From Treponema sp. (GTDB lineage: Bacteria; Spirochaetota; Spirochaetia; Treponematales; Breznakiellaceae): a DNA stretch of 45,301 bases. Below the pieces are notes generated by a model that was not told the origin of the DNA, did not search any database, and saw nothing but the letters and a program-made list of their open reading frames with translations. The DNA lies in contig JAITUY010000107.1 in the NCBI GenBank assembly GCA_031286095.1, positions 1 through 45,301 of the forward strand, read 5' to 3'. Below are positions 1-8,693 of this stretch, piece by piece (positions within the stretch are counted from its first letter, which is position 1; each line of letters opens with the position of its first letter). Made by a program: the position numbers and the translations under genes.

Positions 1-840
1 CTGTGGATAGACTGGAAAGGCGACAGCGCGCTTGAAGACTCGACGCCATTCAGGTTTACCGGCAAGGAAATGGACGCCGAGACCGGCTTTTACTACTACG
101 GCGCGCGCTACCTTGACCCGAAAACGAGCAGGTGGATAAGCGCAGACCCCGCATTGGGGGAATACGTGCCGTCAGCGCCCGTTGATGAAGAAGCGAAGAA
201 GCGCAATGGGAACCTGCCTGGCATGGGGGGTGTGTTTAATTACGTCAATCTGCACGTGTACCACTATGCGGGGAATAATCCGGTTAAGTACACCGACCCG
301 GATGGAAGGAAACAGAATATTGCTCAAAAATTATTAACTGTTATTTTGGCTACAATTGCAAAAACTGAAAAAGGCGGTGAGTTTATTAAAAATATAACCA
401 CAGTTACAACCACCCGAAATTATTATGAAGGTTTAAAAGTAAGTGGGTATAGTGAAAAATTTTACAAAGATAAAACATCCGTTAAAGTTGCTGGTATTCC
501 TCTTAATACTATTCAAACGCAATCGACAGTTGACAGTTCAGGATATAGTGCATCAGAAGCAATGTCTGACGATACAACTTACGATGCCAAAGTAGGCCAG
601 AGTGGGGCAACAAATCCACTGATAAAAAACACAATACAAATAGATCGTGATAATTTTTTCCACCGTCCAAAAAATGAAAAAGGAAAACCAGATAGCGGGG
701 GTTGCGTAATTCCGCCGACAGTAGCAGATGCAGATGAATTAAATCAAATCGTGAAAGATTTAGGCTTTAAAAAGGACAATACTATAAAGTGGAAATTTAC
801 AAAACCTAGAGAGGGAACGCCTAATGCCAATTTGGATTAA
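1..840 (+). CDS. RHS repeat-associated protein, 3' end, with variable C-terminal tip
   Basis: The frame is open from base 1, so the gene starts outside the window and only the last 279 residues are visible. Residues 17-102 are the end of an RHS core: FTGKEMDAETGFYYYGARY, then SRWISADP, then NPVKYTDPDGR. RHS proteins are large shell-forming proteins, secreted or surface-exposed, that carry a swappable toxin at the C-terminus after this boundary. The roughly 175 residues after DPDGR do not look like RHS and are much more AT-rich. Near the end there is a His followed by an SGGC motif (FFHRPKNEKGKPDSGGCVIP), which loosely recalls the His and Gly-Cys motifs of L,D-transpeptidase-like or DUF5675-like enzymes; that is a weak resemblance, not an assignment. 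The stop overlaps the next gene, as toxin-immunity pairs often do. Confidence 0.85.
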   Translation: MWIDWKGDSALEDSTPFRFTGKEMDAETGFYYYGARYLDPKTSRWISADPALGEYVPSAPVDEEAKKRNGNLPGMGGVFNYVNLHVYHYAGNNPVKYTDPDGRKQNIAQKLLTVILATIAKTEKGGEFIKNITTVTTTRNYYEGLKVSGYSEKFYKDKTSVKVAGIPLNTIQTQSTVDSSGYSASEAMSDDTTYDAKVGQSGATNPLIKNTIQIDRDNFFHRPKNEKGKPDSGGCVIPPTVADADELNQIVKDLGFKKDNTIKWKFTKPREGTPNANLD

Positions 841-1309
841 TAAAATGAAAATATTATTTTTTTTACTATCTGTATTAACTTTTTATAATTGTTGTAGCAG
901 AGAGATAATAATAAAAAAAATAGGAGATCCTATATATAGTAATTATATAAAATGGGAATTAGAAATAACATCAGAGCGGGAAAATGATACAATTATCCCG
1001 TCATTTAATGTGACTCTGATGAAAAAAACGGATGACTTTATAAAATTTTATAAGTTCAGGACACTGTATTATTATGGGCAACTCCACGATTTTTCTGATA
1101 TAGTCTATTATGAATGGACAGAGGAAATGCCGGAATTGATAGAATTAAATGAAAAAGGATTCGTAACGATTAGAAGGACATTGCCTGCTATGCAACGCGA
1201 AGAGTTGATAAAAAAAGAAAAAGATGTTCAAAAATATTTTGTGTACACAGATCCTGATGGTGAAAATTTGGAAGGAATAACTTATAAAATGATTATTGTT
1301 CCTAAGTAG
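824..1309 (+). CDS. small lipoprotein, probable immunity partner of the RHS tip
   Basis: I do not recognise the family. The 161-residue protein starts with a short N-region and a hydrophobic stretch (ILFFLLSVLTFY) ending in Cys-Cys at residues 23-24, a loose spirochaete-type lipobox, so it is likely exported and lipid-anchored. The ATG at 824 overlaps the RHS reading frame by 17 bases and has a fair Shine-Dalgarno (gagaggga) just upstream; a second in-frame ATG at 845 would also leave the signal intact. The rest is charged and AT-rich with no motif I can name. Position directly behind and overlapping an RHS tip suggests an immunity protein. If so, the lipid anchor suggests that the toxin acts outside the cytoplasm. 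This is inference from context. Confidence 0.6.
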   Translation: MPIWINKMKILFFLLSVLTFYNCCSREIIIKKIGDPIYSNYIKWELEITSERENDTIIPSFNVTLMKKTDDFIKFYKFRTLYYYGQLHDFSDIVYYEWTEEMPELIELNEKGFVTIRRTLPAMQREELIKKEKDVQKYFVYTDPDGENLEGITYKMIIVPK

Positions 1310-1826
1310 TTCGTGCCAACAAAAACTTTACAAGACATTTGGATAAAACCTTTTCAGTTTGGTACGCGCATCTGAGGAGGTAAACTGCCAGTCAGCGCCT
1401 TTCTGCGCCCGAAGTGTAACCTTATTTAAGATAGCAAGGAAAAGTGATTTTCAGCAAAAAAAGGCTGTTAAAAAAACTACAGAAAAAGTCTTGCGGTTAG
1501 AGAATTATGATGAAAAACTGTCGTTTCCGAGAACTTGCACACATAGCTTTCCCTTTACGAAAAACAAGAGTAATAAAATTATGCTGTCGCTTTTTACGCA
1601 GTTTCCCTGTAATAATGGTTATGCAGTCCCAAAAGCAATGGTTTCTGTTTAATCTGCCCATTGCCCTGACTTTGTTCCGGCGGGTCGTTAGGTATGCTCT
1701 TCAACCCAGTAAGGTAAAATAATGACGCGGATAAGCCATATGCGGTTTAAAAGCCCGCACCCAAGAGGATCGGTATATGAGAGTTACGCAGTGCAAAAGT
1801 GCAAGAGACCAATGGACCAATGGGTC
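1310..1826. other. 517-base stretch with no credible gene
   Basis: Two short plus-strand reading frames lie here (1359-1652 from a TTG, 1507-1722 from an ATG), but neither has a ribosome-binding site, a recognisable domain or a credible start. I see no tRNA, no terminator hairpin with a T-run and no intergenic repeat of the family found elsewhere. A short doubled motif, accaatggaccaatggg, sits at about 1807. The stretch may be decayed accessory DNA between the RHS cassette and the regulator. Confidence 0.4.
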
Positions 1827-2183
1827 TTACCTTTCTTTTTTGTCTTCAGGAAAGTACAGTTCTGTTAGATCAGAAACGGCTTTTAAAAACGACACATTTA
1901 AATCCTTCACGTAGCTCCTCATGTTTTCGCTACACATATCTTTCTGAAGGAAAAACTGATACGGTTCGACATTCAGGGCATTAGAAAGTTTAGCCAAAGA
2001 TTTGGCGGAGATGCCTTTTTTGCAATTTTCAATATCATTGATAAAGTTGTGCGTAAGACCTGTAATAACCGAAAGGTCTAACTGCGAAATATTACGCATC
2101 TTTCTAAAACGCTTAATGTTACTGCTAACCAAATTATGTATATAGTTTTCATCAATTTTCTTAGTCATAAGTAACATTCTCAT
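1827..2183 (-). CDS. XRE/Cro-type helix-turn-helix regulator
   Basis: A small DNA-binding protein of 118 residues. Residues about 20-78 form an XRE-type HTH domain: NIKRFRKMRNISQLDLSVIT, then GLTHNFINDIE (recognition region), then KSLAKLSNALNVEPYQFF. The remaining C-terminal 40 residues are charged and could mediate dimer contacts or partner binding. No enzymatic domain is attached. The start is uncertain: the first ATG at 2183 has no good Shine-Dalgarno, and the ATG at 2168 (MTKKIDEN) has a weak gaga about 9 bases upstream. It is AT-rich, stands alone on the minus strand and faces the RHS cassette, so it is probably accessory. Its target cannot be read from the sequence. Confidence 0.8.
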   Translation of the reverse strand: MRMLLMTKKIDENYIHNLVSSNIKRFRKMRNISQLDLSVITGLTHNFINDIENCKKGISAKSLAKLSNALNVEPYQFFLQKDMCSENMRSYVKDLNVSFLKAVSDLTELYFPEDKKER

Positions 2184-2305
2184 TTTTTAAAGGGAAATAA
2201 ACAAACAACCGTTGGCGTATAAATTGTCGCTGTTGGAATTTGTCATGAAACGACACTAAATGCATTACTGACGAGAGCGCGCGGGGAATGATAATACGGA
2301 AAAGA

Positions 2306-2601
2306 TTTCTCGCAGAGGTCGCAAAGACGCAGAGTCCTAGTCCGATTACTCCTCTTCATACTAATATATTATCTAAATACGAAAATCTTGAAAGTATAAT
2401 GAAATTTTACAAACAACAACTTTGCGCCTCTGCGCCTTTGCGAGAGGTATTTCTTTCTGCTCTTTCGGAGACGCAAAGGCGCTGAGTCCTAGTCCGGTTA
2501 CTCATCTTCATACATGATATATTATCTAAATACGAAAATCTTGAAAGTATAATAAAAATTTTACAAACAACAACTTTGCGCCTCTGCGAGAGGTATTTCT
2601 T
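2306..2601. repeat. two tandem copies of the dispersed 'cgcagagg' intergenic repeat
   Basis: Unit 1 (2306-2454) begins ctcgcagaggtcgcaaag and ends with the inverse arm ctttgcgcctctgcgcc followed by gcgagaggtatttctt. Unit 2 (2467-2601) repeats the same interior (atctaaatacgaaaatcttg, then caaacaacaactttgcgcc) with a slightly different left arm and a shortened right arm. Each unit is thus a pair of GC-rich inverted arms around an AT-rich core, like a small non-coding mobile element or a large hairpin. It fills most of the gap between the regulator and recA. The short reading frame crossing it (2288-2485) is an artefact of the repeat. Confidence 0.85.
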
Positions 2602-2736
2602 CCGACTCTTCTCTAAATTCGGCCTATTAAATAAATGTGAATTCCCTATAGATTTTTTTTGTTAAATTTGATAAATTTTCCTTCTAGAGTAAAGCACCGT
2701 TCATATACGCGCCAATTATAGGGGGAGGAGATAATT

Positions 2737-3864
2737 ATGGCAAAGACAAATGATTCAGAAAAGTCCAGAGGCAATCCTAACGCTTCAAGCGAGGAAAAAG
2801 CAAAAGCCCTGGAAGCGGCCCGCCTACAAATTGAAAAACAGTTTGGCGCGGGGTCATTGATTAAATTGGGGGCGCATAATGCCGCCTCTGGTATTGAAGT
2901 TGTGCCTTCAGGCTCTATTCTGCTTGATGAGGCGCTTGGAATCGGCGGCTATCCGCGCGGACGCATCATCGAGATTTTTGGACCTGAGTCTTCGGGAAAG
3001 ACTACTCTGGCTCTGCACGCGATTGCCGAAGCCCAAAAACTTGGCGGAAATGCGGCGTTTGTGGATGCGGAACACGCGCTAGACCCTGTGTATGCTAAAA
3101 ACCTTGGCGTAAACATCGACGAATTGTGGGTTTCCCAGCCGGATAACGGCGAACAGGCTATGGAAATTACCGAAAGCCTTGTCCGCTCGGGCGCGGTAGA
3201 CGTAATCGTCGTGGACTCCGTAGCGGCGCTTACCCCTCAGTCGGAAATTGAGGGCGAAATGGGGGACGCGCAAATGGGAGCGCAGGCGCGACTTATGAGC
3301 CAGGCCCTGCGCAAACTTACCGCCACAATCGGTAAATCGCGCACGATTCTAATTTTCATCAACCAGATACGTATGAAGATTGGCGTCTTCTTCGGCAACC
3401 CTGAAACTACCACAGGCGGAAACGCGCTTAAATTTTATTCGTCTCTCAGGCTGGAAGTGCGGAAGACTGAAACAATCGAAGTGAGTAAAGATGCGGACGC
3501 GATCGGCAACAGGGTGCGCGTTAAAGTTGTAAAAAACAAGGTAGCCCCGCCTTTCCGCAGAACGGAAATGGAACTGATGTTCGGCAAGGGGATTTCCGCG
3601 ATCGGCAGTTTGCTGGATTGCGCGGTAAAGTACGACCTTATCAAAAAAAGCGGCGCGTGGTATTCTTATAATGATGAAAAAATAGGGCAGGGCAAGGACA
3701 ATACAAGAGAGTATCTTGAACAGCGCCCCGATTTTGCTAGGGAACTGGAAATTAAACTGCGAAAGACAATTTTTCCAGACAGGGAATTCCCTCAGTTTAA
3801 AACTGAAAAGGTTAAGGCGTCCAAGGAATCAAAACCAGCGCCGGAAATAAAACCTGAAGAATAA
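2737..3864 (+). CDS. recA: RecA recombinase
   Basis: RecA forms filaments on single-stranded DNA and catalyses homologous pairing and strand exchange with ATP. The 375-residue protein is full length. The Walker A motif GPESSGKTT is at residues 82-90, the catalytic Glu lies in DAEHALD at 110-116, the Walker B strand is VDVIVVDS at about 154-161, and loop L2 follows NQIRMKIG at 209-216 ([11 protein letters not shown]). The ATG at 2737 follows the strong Shine-Dalgarno gggggaggag. The C-terminal tail from residue 350 is lysine- and glutamate-rich. The gene stands alone behind a repeat-filled 550-base gap. I see no convincing SOS box upstream. Confidence 0.98.
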   Translation: MAKTNDSEKSRGNPNASSEEKAKALEAARLQIEKQFGAGSLIKLGAHNAASGIEVVPSGSILLDEALGIGGYPRGRIIEIFGPESSGKTTLALHAIAEAQKLGGNAAFVDAEHALDPVYAKNLGVNIDELWVSQPDNGEQAMEITESLVRSGAVDVIVVDSVAALTPQSEIEGEMGDAQMGAQARLMSQALRKLTATIGKSRTILIFINQIRMKIGVFFGNPETTTGGNALKFYSSLRLEVRKTETIEVSKDADAIGNRVRVKVVKNKVAPPFRRTEMELMFGKGISAIGSLLDCAVKYDLIKKSGAWYSYNDEKIGQGKDNTREYLEQRPDFARELEIKLRKTIFPDREFPQFKTEKVKASKESKPAPEIKPEE

Positions 3865-3888
3865 ATTACAGCGGCGCTTATATGCCGG

Positions 3889-3912
3889 TATCTGCCATTA
3901 AAACGGCAGATA
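3889..3912 (+). terminator. possible hairpin after recA
   Basis: tatctgcc at 3889-3896 pairs perfectly with ggcagata at 3905-3912 across an 8-base loop. It lies 25 bases after the recA stop. There is no T-run behind it, so it may be a transcript-end hairpin rather than an intrinsic terminator. Confidence 0.35.
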
Positions 3913-3974
3913 TCAAAACGATAAGAGGCATTAAACGTCGCTTCTCTATATAAAACTAACAAAGGCGGTAAAAA

Positions 3975-4418
3975 ATGAATAAAGAAAAAAAGAATACAGT
4001 GCTTATTGTTGATGACGAGCATGTAAACCTAAAAATTTTAACTCATATACTGGAAAATGAATACACAATTTATACAGCGCAAGACGGTATAAGCGCCATT
4101 AAAAAAGCAATGGAGGTTTCGCCCGATCTTATTTTACTGGATATTGTTATGCCGGAAGCGGACGGATACGAGGCCCTTACCATGTTAAAAAAATTGAAAG
4201 AAACACAAAATATACCTGTTATCTATATATCGGGTTTAGATCATACAGGTGAAGAAGAAAAAGGATTGGCGCTTGGCGCTGTTGACTATATTACAAAGCC
4301 GTTCAGCTCCAAAATATTAAGATTAAGAGTAAGACATCAGATTCAAATTATTAATCAAATGCGGACGATTGATCAATTAAAGAAAGACGAACCGCAGGAA
4401 ACAGAACAATCTGCATAA
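3975..4418 (+). CDS. stand-alone response-regulator receiver protein
   Basis: A 147-residue protein that is almost entirely one CheY-like receiver domain. The acidic pocket is DD at residues 13-14, the phospho-acceptor Asp is D56 in ILLDIVMP, the switch Ser is in YISG at about 84-87, and the conserved Lys is K108 in DYITKPF. The last 30 residues form a short charged tail with no DNA-binding or enzymatic output domain. It would be phosphorylated by an unlinked histidine kinase and act by protein contact. The ATG follows aaggcggtaaaaa. Only 9 bases separate its stop from purE, so it may be co-transcribed with the purine genes; a functional link to purine synthesis is not shown. Confidence 0.9.
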   Translation: MNKEKKNTVLIVDDEHVNLKILTHILENEYTIYTAQDGISAIKKAMEVSPDLILLDIVMPEADGYEALTMLKKLKETQNIPVIYISGLDHTGEEEKGLALGAVDYITKPFSSKILRLRVRHQIQIINQMRTIDQLKKDEPQETEQSA

Positions 4419-4427
4419 GGGGAAAAT

Positions 4428-4919
4428 ATGAAAAAAGTTGCCGTTCTTATGGGAAGCGACAGCGATTTGCCTGTTCTGGAGCCGGTTTTCAAAAGGCTGA
4501 AAGATTTCGGCGTTCATTACGAGGCGCATATTATAAGCGCGCACCGCACTCCGGCTCTTGCCGCCGGTTTCGCTTCTGATGCGCGAGAAAACGGGTTTGG
4601 GGTCATTATCGCCGCGGCGGGAAAAGCCGCGCACTTAGCGGGCGTTGTAGCCGCGCACACGACTCTTCCGGTTATCGGTATACCTGTTAAATCTTCTACG
4701 CTTGACGGTCTTGACGCGCTGTTGTCGACGGTTCAGATGCCTTTGGGGATTCCCGTAGCTACGGTAGCAATCGACGGAGCCGACAACGCGGGTATTCTTG
4801 CAGTCCAAATTTTATCGCTGGAAGAAGACGCGCTCGCGGATAAACTTTCTAAAATGAAAACAGATATGACGGAACAGGTAATTGAAAAGGATAAAAAATT
4901 ACAGGAGAAAATAAAATGA
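4428..4919 (+). CDS. purE: PurE, N5-carboxyaminoimidazole ribonucleotide mutase (class I)
   Basis: Converts N5-CAIR to CAIR in de novo purine synthesis. The 163-residue protein shows the class I signature: GSDSD at 9-13, SAHRTP at 37-42, GKAAHLAGV at 65-73 with the conserved His, and [16 protein letters not shown] further on. Class I enzymes need PurK to supply N5-CAIR, unlike the class II enzyme described from Treponema denticola, which uses CO2 and AIR directly. No purK is in this window. The start follows ggggaaaat. Its stop overlaps the purC start (ATGA), making it the first purine gene of a six-gene operon. Confidence 0.95.
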   Translation: MKKVAVLMGSDSDLPVLEPVFKRLKDFGVHYEAHIISAHRTPALAAGFASDARENGFGVIIAAAGKAAHLAGVVAAHTTLPVIGIPVKSSTLDGLDALLSTVQMPLGIPVATVAIDGADNAGILAVQILSLEEDALADKLSKMKTDMTEQVIEKDKKLQEKIK

Positions 4920-5626
4920 AAAAACTTGAACAGCTTTACGAAGGAAAGGCGAAAAAAGTTTTTGCGACCGACACCCCTCAACTTTTAATTGTCGATTACA
5001 AGGACGACGCTACGGCGTTTAACGGCGAGAAAAAAGGGACAATTGCTGGAAAGGGAGTTATAAACAACCGCGTTACCAACCACCTTATGAAACTTTTGGA
5101 ATCAAAAGGAATTCCAACCCACTTTGTAGAGGAAATTTCTGAGCGCGAAACTGTGGTAAAAAGGGTAAAAATAATTCTGCTGGAAGTTATCGTGCGCAAT
5201 ATCGCGGCTGGTTCCCTTTCAAAAAGGCTTGGGATTCCAGAAGGCACAAAGCTCGCGTCCACCGTTCTTGAATACTGCTACAAGGACGATGCGTTAGGCG
5301 ATCCAATAGTCAACGATTATCACATCGTGGCGCTGAATCTTGCCACAAAAGCGGAACTGGAAAAAATTGCGGACTATTCGTTTAAAATCAATCAGATACT
5401 GTCCGACTACCTTAAGGATTTGGGCATAGAGCTTATTGATTTTAAACTTGAGTTCGGACGCACAAGCGATGGAACGATTGTTCTCGCAGACGAAATATCT
5501 CCCGACACCTGCCGTTTCTGGGACAGCAAGACCGGAGAAAAACTTGACAAAGACCGCTTTCGCAGAGATATGGGCGGGGTAGAGGATGCTTACAAAGAAA
5601 TATTGAAAAGACTGCTTGGAGAATAA
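4916..5626 (+). CDS. purC: PurC, SAICAR synthetase
   Basis: Joins CAIR and aspartate using ATP to give SAICAR. The 236 residues match the usual short bacterial form. The N-terminus has [10 protein letters not shown] at 7-16. [13 protein letters not shown] at 191-203 is the family's second signature, and the nucleotide-binding KLEFGR is at 177-182. The ATG overlaps the end of purE by four bases with aggagaaaat just upstream, so translation is probably coupled. The next step, PurB, is not encoded here. Confidence 0.97.
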   Translation: MKKLEQLYEGKAKKVFATDTPQLLIVDYKDDATAFNGEKKGTIAGKGVINNRVTNHLMKLLESKGIPTHFVEEISERETVVKRVKIILLEVIVRNIAAGSLSKRLGIPEGTKLASTVLEYCYKDDALGDPIVNDYHIVALNLATKAELEKIADYSFKINQILSDYLKDLGIELIDFKLEFGRTSDGTIVLADEISPDTCRFWDSKTGEKLDKDRFRRDMGGVEDAYKEILKRLLGE

Positions 5627-5627
5627 A

Positions 5628-7058
5628 ATGCTGGAAGGCCTGCAGGAAAAGTGCGGAGTATTTGGAATATACTCTAATGATACAAACTCCGATGTAACGG
5701 CGAAGGCATATCTTTCGCTTTTTGCGCTTCAGCACCGGGGGCAGGAAAGTTGCGGTATTGCCGTCTGCAACGAAGGGATTATGCAGTACCATACCGATCT
5801 TGGGCTTGTTCCCGACGTTTTCACGAGGGAAACGCTGGAAAAACTGGGGAAGGGCAATATGGCTGTCGGCCACGTGCGCTATTCAACAGTAGGGCAAAAA
5901 AGCAGGGCGAACGCCCAGCCGCTTGTCGTAATGCACATCAAAGGCAGTATGGCGATAGCGCATAACGGAAACATAACCAACGCCGCGGAACTTCGTGAAA
6001 AACTGGAGTTGGACGGCGCTCTGTTTCATTCTACAAATGACACGGAAATTATCCTGCACATAATCACGAAAAAAAGAATACAGGCGCAGTCAATTGAGAC
6101 AGCGATCGAACAGGCGATGTTTGAAATACAGGGCGCGTACTCGCTTGTAATAATGTCGCCAAGCAAGTTAATCGCCGTGCGCGATCCTTGCGGTTTCCGG
6201 CCGCTTTGCATGGGGTCTTTGGGAAAAGATTTTGTGTTTGCCTCGGAAAGTTGCGCGTTAGACAGTGTCGGCGCGAAATTTATCCGCGACATAGAACCAG
6301 GGGAGATTGTTATAATCGACGGCGACGGGCCGCGAAGTATAAAAACCCACTGCGGGAAACATGGCGGAATGTGCATTTTTGAATTTATCTATTTTGCGCG
6401 CCCCGATTCTGTAATTGAAGGGGCGAGCGTACACACTGCGCGCCAGAGGGCAGGCTCTTTTCTGGCTCTTGAACACCCTGTTCAGGCTGACGTCGTTTTC
6501 GGAGTGCCTGATTCCGGTCTTGACGCCGCGCTTGGCTATTCGCGCCAGTCGGGTATTCCTTACGGAGTAGGCTTTATAAAAAACCGTTACATAGGGCGCA
6601 CGTTCATTCAGCCTTCTCAGGAAGAGCGCGACCGTTCCGTGCGCATAAAACTTAACACGATAGAAGCCACAATTAAAGACAAGCGCGTCGTTTTAATCGA
6701 AGACTCCATAGTGCGCGGAACTACAATGAGAAGGATCGTAAAACTGGTGCGCGAATCAGGCGCGAAAGAAATCCATTTGCGTATATCGTCCCCGCCCTTT
6801 GTAAATCCATGCTATTTTGGAATCGACATAGACAGCCGTGATAATCTTATCGCCTGCAAGATGAACATTCAGGAAATCCGCGAATATCTTGGCGCGGACA
6901 GTCTCGGTTACCTTTCTGTGGATAATGTTACAAAAATAGCGCAAAACGCAAAATGTAACTTTTGTAGCGGCTGTTTCAGCGGGAAATATCCAGTGCCTGA
7001 ACCAGCGCCTTTTGCGAAAAATAAATTTGAACACAAAATAGGCAGGGTTGTAAATTAA
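5628..7058 (+). CDS. purF: PurF, amidophosphoribosyltransferase
   Basis: First committed step of purine synthesis: PRPP plus glutamine gives phosphoribosylamine. I place the start at the ATG at 5628, behind ttggagaataaa; an upstream in-frame TTG at 5616 has no support. The protein (476 residues) has a short propeptide, MLEGLQEK, before Cys9, which becomes the N-terminal glutaminase nucleophile in CGVFGIY. The C-terminal half has the PRPP loop VVLIEDSIVRGTT. Cysteines at 443, 446 and 449 (CNFCSGC) fit the Bacillus-type enzyme, which carries a 4Fe-4S cluster and is self-processed. It starts one base after the purC stop. Confidence 0.97.
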   Translation: MLEGLQEKCGVFGIYSNDTNSDVTAKAYLSLFALQHRGQESCGIAVCNEGIMQYHTDLGLVPDVFTRETLEKLGKGNMAVGHVRYSTVGQKSRANAQPLVVMHIKGSMAIAHNGNITNAAELREKLELDGALFHSTNDTEIILHIITKKRIQAQSIETAIEQAMFEIQGAYSLVIMSPSKLIAVRDPCGFRPLCMGSLGKDFVFASESCALDSVGAKFIRDIEPGEIVIIDGDGPRSIKTHCGKHGGMCIFEFIYFARPDSVIEGASVHTARQRAGSFLALEHPVQADVVFGVPDSGLDAALGYSRQSGIPYGVGFIKNRYIGRTFIQPSQEERDRSVRIKLNTIEATIKDKRVVLIEDSIVRGTTMRRIVKLVRESGAKEIHLRISSPPFVNPCYFGIDIDSRDNLIACKMNIQEIREYLGADSLGYLSVDNVTKIAQNAKCNFCSGCFSGKYPVPEPAPFAKNKFEHKIGRVVN

Positions 7059-7059
7059 C

Positions 7060-8100
7060 ATGCAAAACAGTTACAGCGAAAGTTACAAGAACTCGGGAGT
7101 GGACGTAACCGCAGGTTACCGCGCCGTTGAATTGATGAAAAAACATGTTCTGCGCACAAAGATTCCAGGCGTTATTGATGAAATCGGCGGTTTTGGCGGG
7201 CTATTCGCCCTTCCGAAGGGCTATGCTGAACCTGTGCTTGTTTCCGGCACGGATGGAGTAGGTACGAAATTAAAAATAGCAATGTTAGTTGACAAGCATG
7301 ACACTGTGGGAATCGACTGCGTGGCGATGTGCGTTAACGACATAATCTGCGCGGGCGCGAAGCCGCTTTTTTTTCTTGATTATATAGCGTTAGGCAAAAA
7401 TATTCCCGAAAAAGTTGAACAGATAGTCGCAGGTGTCGCCGAGGGCTGTGTGCAGGCAGACTGCGCCCTTGTAGGCGGAGAAACCGCCGAACACCCTGGA
7501 ATAATGGCGGAGAACGAATATGATATTGCGGGGTTTTCCGTAGGCATAGTAGAAAGATCAAAAATACTTGACAAGAACTCTGTTAAATCAGGCGATGCGG
7601 TTATAGGAATAGCGTCATCCGGCGTTCATTCCAACGCTTTTTCCCTTACGCGCAAAGTTTTTGGAATAGACGGCGATATTAGCGTGCTTGAAAGGCGCTT
7701 TACGGAGCTTGGCTGTACATTGGCGGAAACTCTTTTAACTCCCACAAAAATTTATGTTAAGCCAATTCTGGAACTTTTAGAAAAAGTAAACGTACGCTCA
7801 TTATGCCACATAACGGGAGGCGGCTTTTACGAGAACATTCCGCGCGCCTTCGGCGATGATGTGGGGGCCGTTATTCAAAAAAGCGCGATAAAAATTCCGC
7901 CTGTTTTTAACATTATTGCGGAGATGGGAAAAATCCCCGAAAGAGATATGTTTAACACTTACAATATGGGTATAGGAATGTGCGCAATTGTTCCGCCGCA
8001 AAACGCGGATTCAGCCGTGCGCATCCTGCGCGAGTTGGGTGAATCTGCGGACGTAATCGGAGAGATAAAAAGCGGCGTAACGGGAGTTGTTATAGAATGA
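7060..8100 (+). CDS. purM: PurM, phosphoribosylformylglycinamidine cyclo-ligase
   Basis: Makes AIR from FGAM with ATP. The 346 residues carry the family motifs SGTDGVGTKLK at about 62-72, CVAMCVNDI at 87-95 and ALVGGETAEHPG at about 136-147. The second-half motif HITGGGFYENIPR is also intact. The ATG is one base after the purF stop, with ggcaggg as the likely ribosome-binding site inside the purF end. Its last four bases, ATGA, contain the purN start, so the two are translationally coupled. The purM-purN-purD order is common in bacterial purine operons. Confidence 0.97.
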   Translation: MQNSYSESYKNSGVDVTAGYRAVELMKKHVLRTKIPGVIDEIGGFGGLFALPKGYAEPVLVSGTDGVGTKLKIAMLVDKHDTVGIDCVAMCVNDIICAGAKPLFFLDYIALGKNIPEKVEQIVAGVAEGCVQADCALVGGETAEHPGIMAENEYDIAGFSVGIVERSKILDKNSVKSGDAVIGIASSGVHSNAFSLTRKVFGIDGDISVLERRFTELGCTLAETLLTPTKIYVKPILELLEKVNVRSLCHITGGGFYENIPRAFGDDVGAVIQKSAIKIPPVFNIIAEMGKIPERDMFNTYNMGIGMCAIVPPQNADSAVRILRELGESADVIGEIKSGVTGVVIE

Positions 8101-8693
8101 CGCGCATTGCCGTCCTTGTAAGTGGCGGCGGCACTAACCTTCAGGCTCTTATTGACGCGCGCGAAGGGGAAAAGCTGGCGGACGGGGAGCTTTCGCTTGT
8201 TATCTCATCAAGGGCGGGCGTTCAGGCGCTGGAACGCGCGCAAAAAGCGGGAATAAAAACCCTAACGGTAGAAAGAAAAAAGTTTTCCGCTCTTGAAGAT
8301 TTTGACACCGCCATTTCCTGTGCGTTATCCGAAGAAAAAATAGACCTTGTAGTTCTTGCGGGGTTTTTGTCAATACTGGGAAAGAAAACGCTGAAACTTT
8401 TTAAAGACCGCATAATAAACGTTCATCCTGCCCTGATACCGTCTTTTTGCGGAAATGGATTTTACGGTCTTCGTGTTCACGAGGAAGTTCTTAAAAAAGG
8501 CGTAAAAGTAACCGGGGCTACAGTCCACTTTGTGAACGAAATCGTGGACGGCGGCAAAATTATTCTTCAAAAAGCTGTGGACGTTCTGCCGGACGATACG
8601 CCAGAAATATTACAACAGCGTGTTATGCGCGAGGCGGAATGGACGCTCCTTCCCAAAGCCGTGGCTATGTTTTGCAAAGGGGAAATAAAATGA
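8097..8693 (+). CDS. purN: PurN, glycinamide ribonucleotide formyltransferase
   Basis: Transfers a formyl group from 10-formyl-tetrahydrofolate to GAR. The 198 residues include the glycine-rich start VLVSGGGTNLQAL and the catalytic residues Asn108, His110 and Asp151 (INVHPALIPSF and VDGGKIIL). The loop after the active site reads CGNGFYGLRVHE instead of the more common PG...HA form; I recall this variant in Clostridia and spirochaetes. The start overlaps purM by four bases and the stop overlaps purD by four bases. Confidence 0.95.
   Translation: MTRIAVLVSGGGTNLQALIDAREGEKLADGELSLVISSRAGVQALERAQKAGIKTLTVERKKFSALEDFDTAISCALSEEKIDLVVLAGFLSILGKKTLKLFKDRIINVHPALIPSFCGNGFYGLRVHEEVLKKGVKVTGATVHFVNEIVDGGKIILQKAVDVLPDDTPEILQQRVMREAEWTLLPKAVAMFCKGEIK

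Noticed and set aside
1359-1722. Two overlapping short frames after the lipoprotein gene
   Set aside because: One begins with TTG, neither has a Shine-Dalgarno or recognisable features.
2288-2485. 65-codon open frame across the repeat before recA
   Set aside because: It is entirely made of the non-coding repeat, has no ribosome-binding site and changes frame in the other copies.
2640-2736. SOS box and clear promoter before recA
   Set aside because: TTGATA is present, but no well-spaced -10 box and no convincing LexA palindrome could be found by eye.
4300-4430. Purine riboswitch before purE or purL
   Set aside because: purE lies nine bases from the preceding gene, and the purL promoter leaves no leader; no purine-aptamer motifs are seen.
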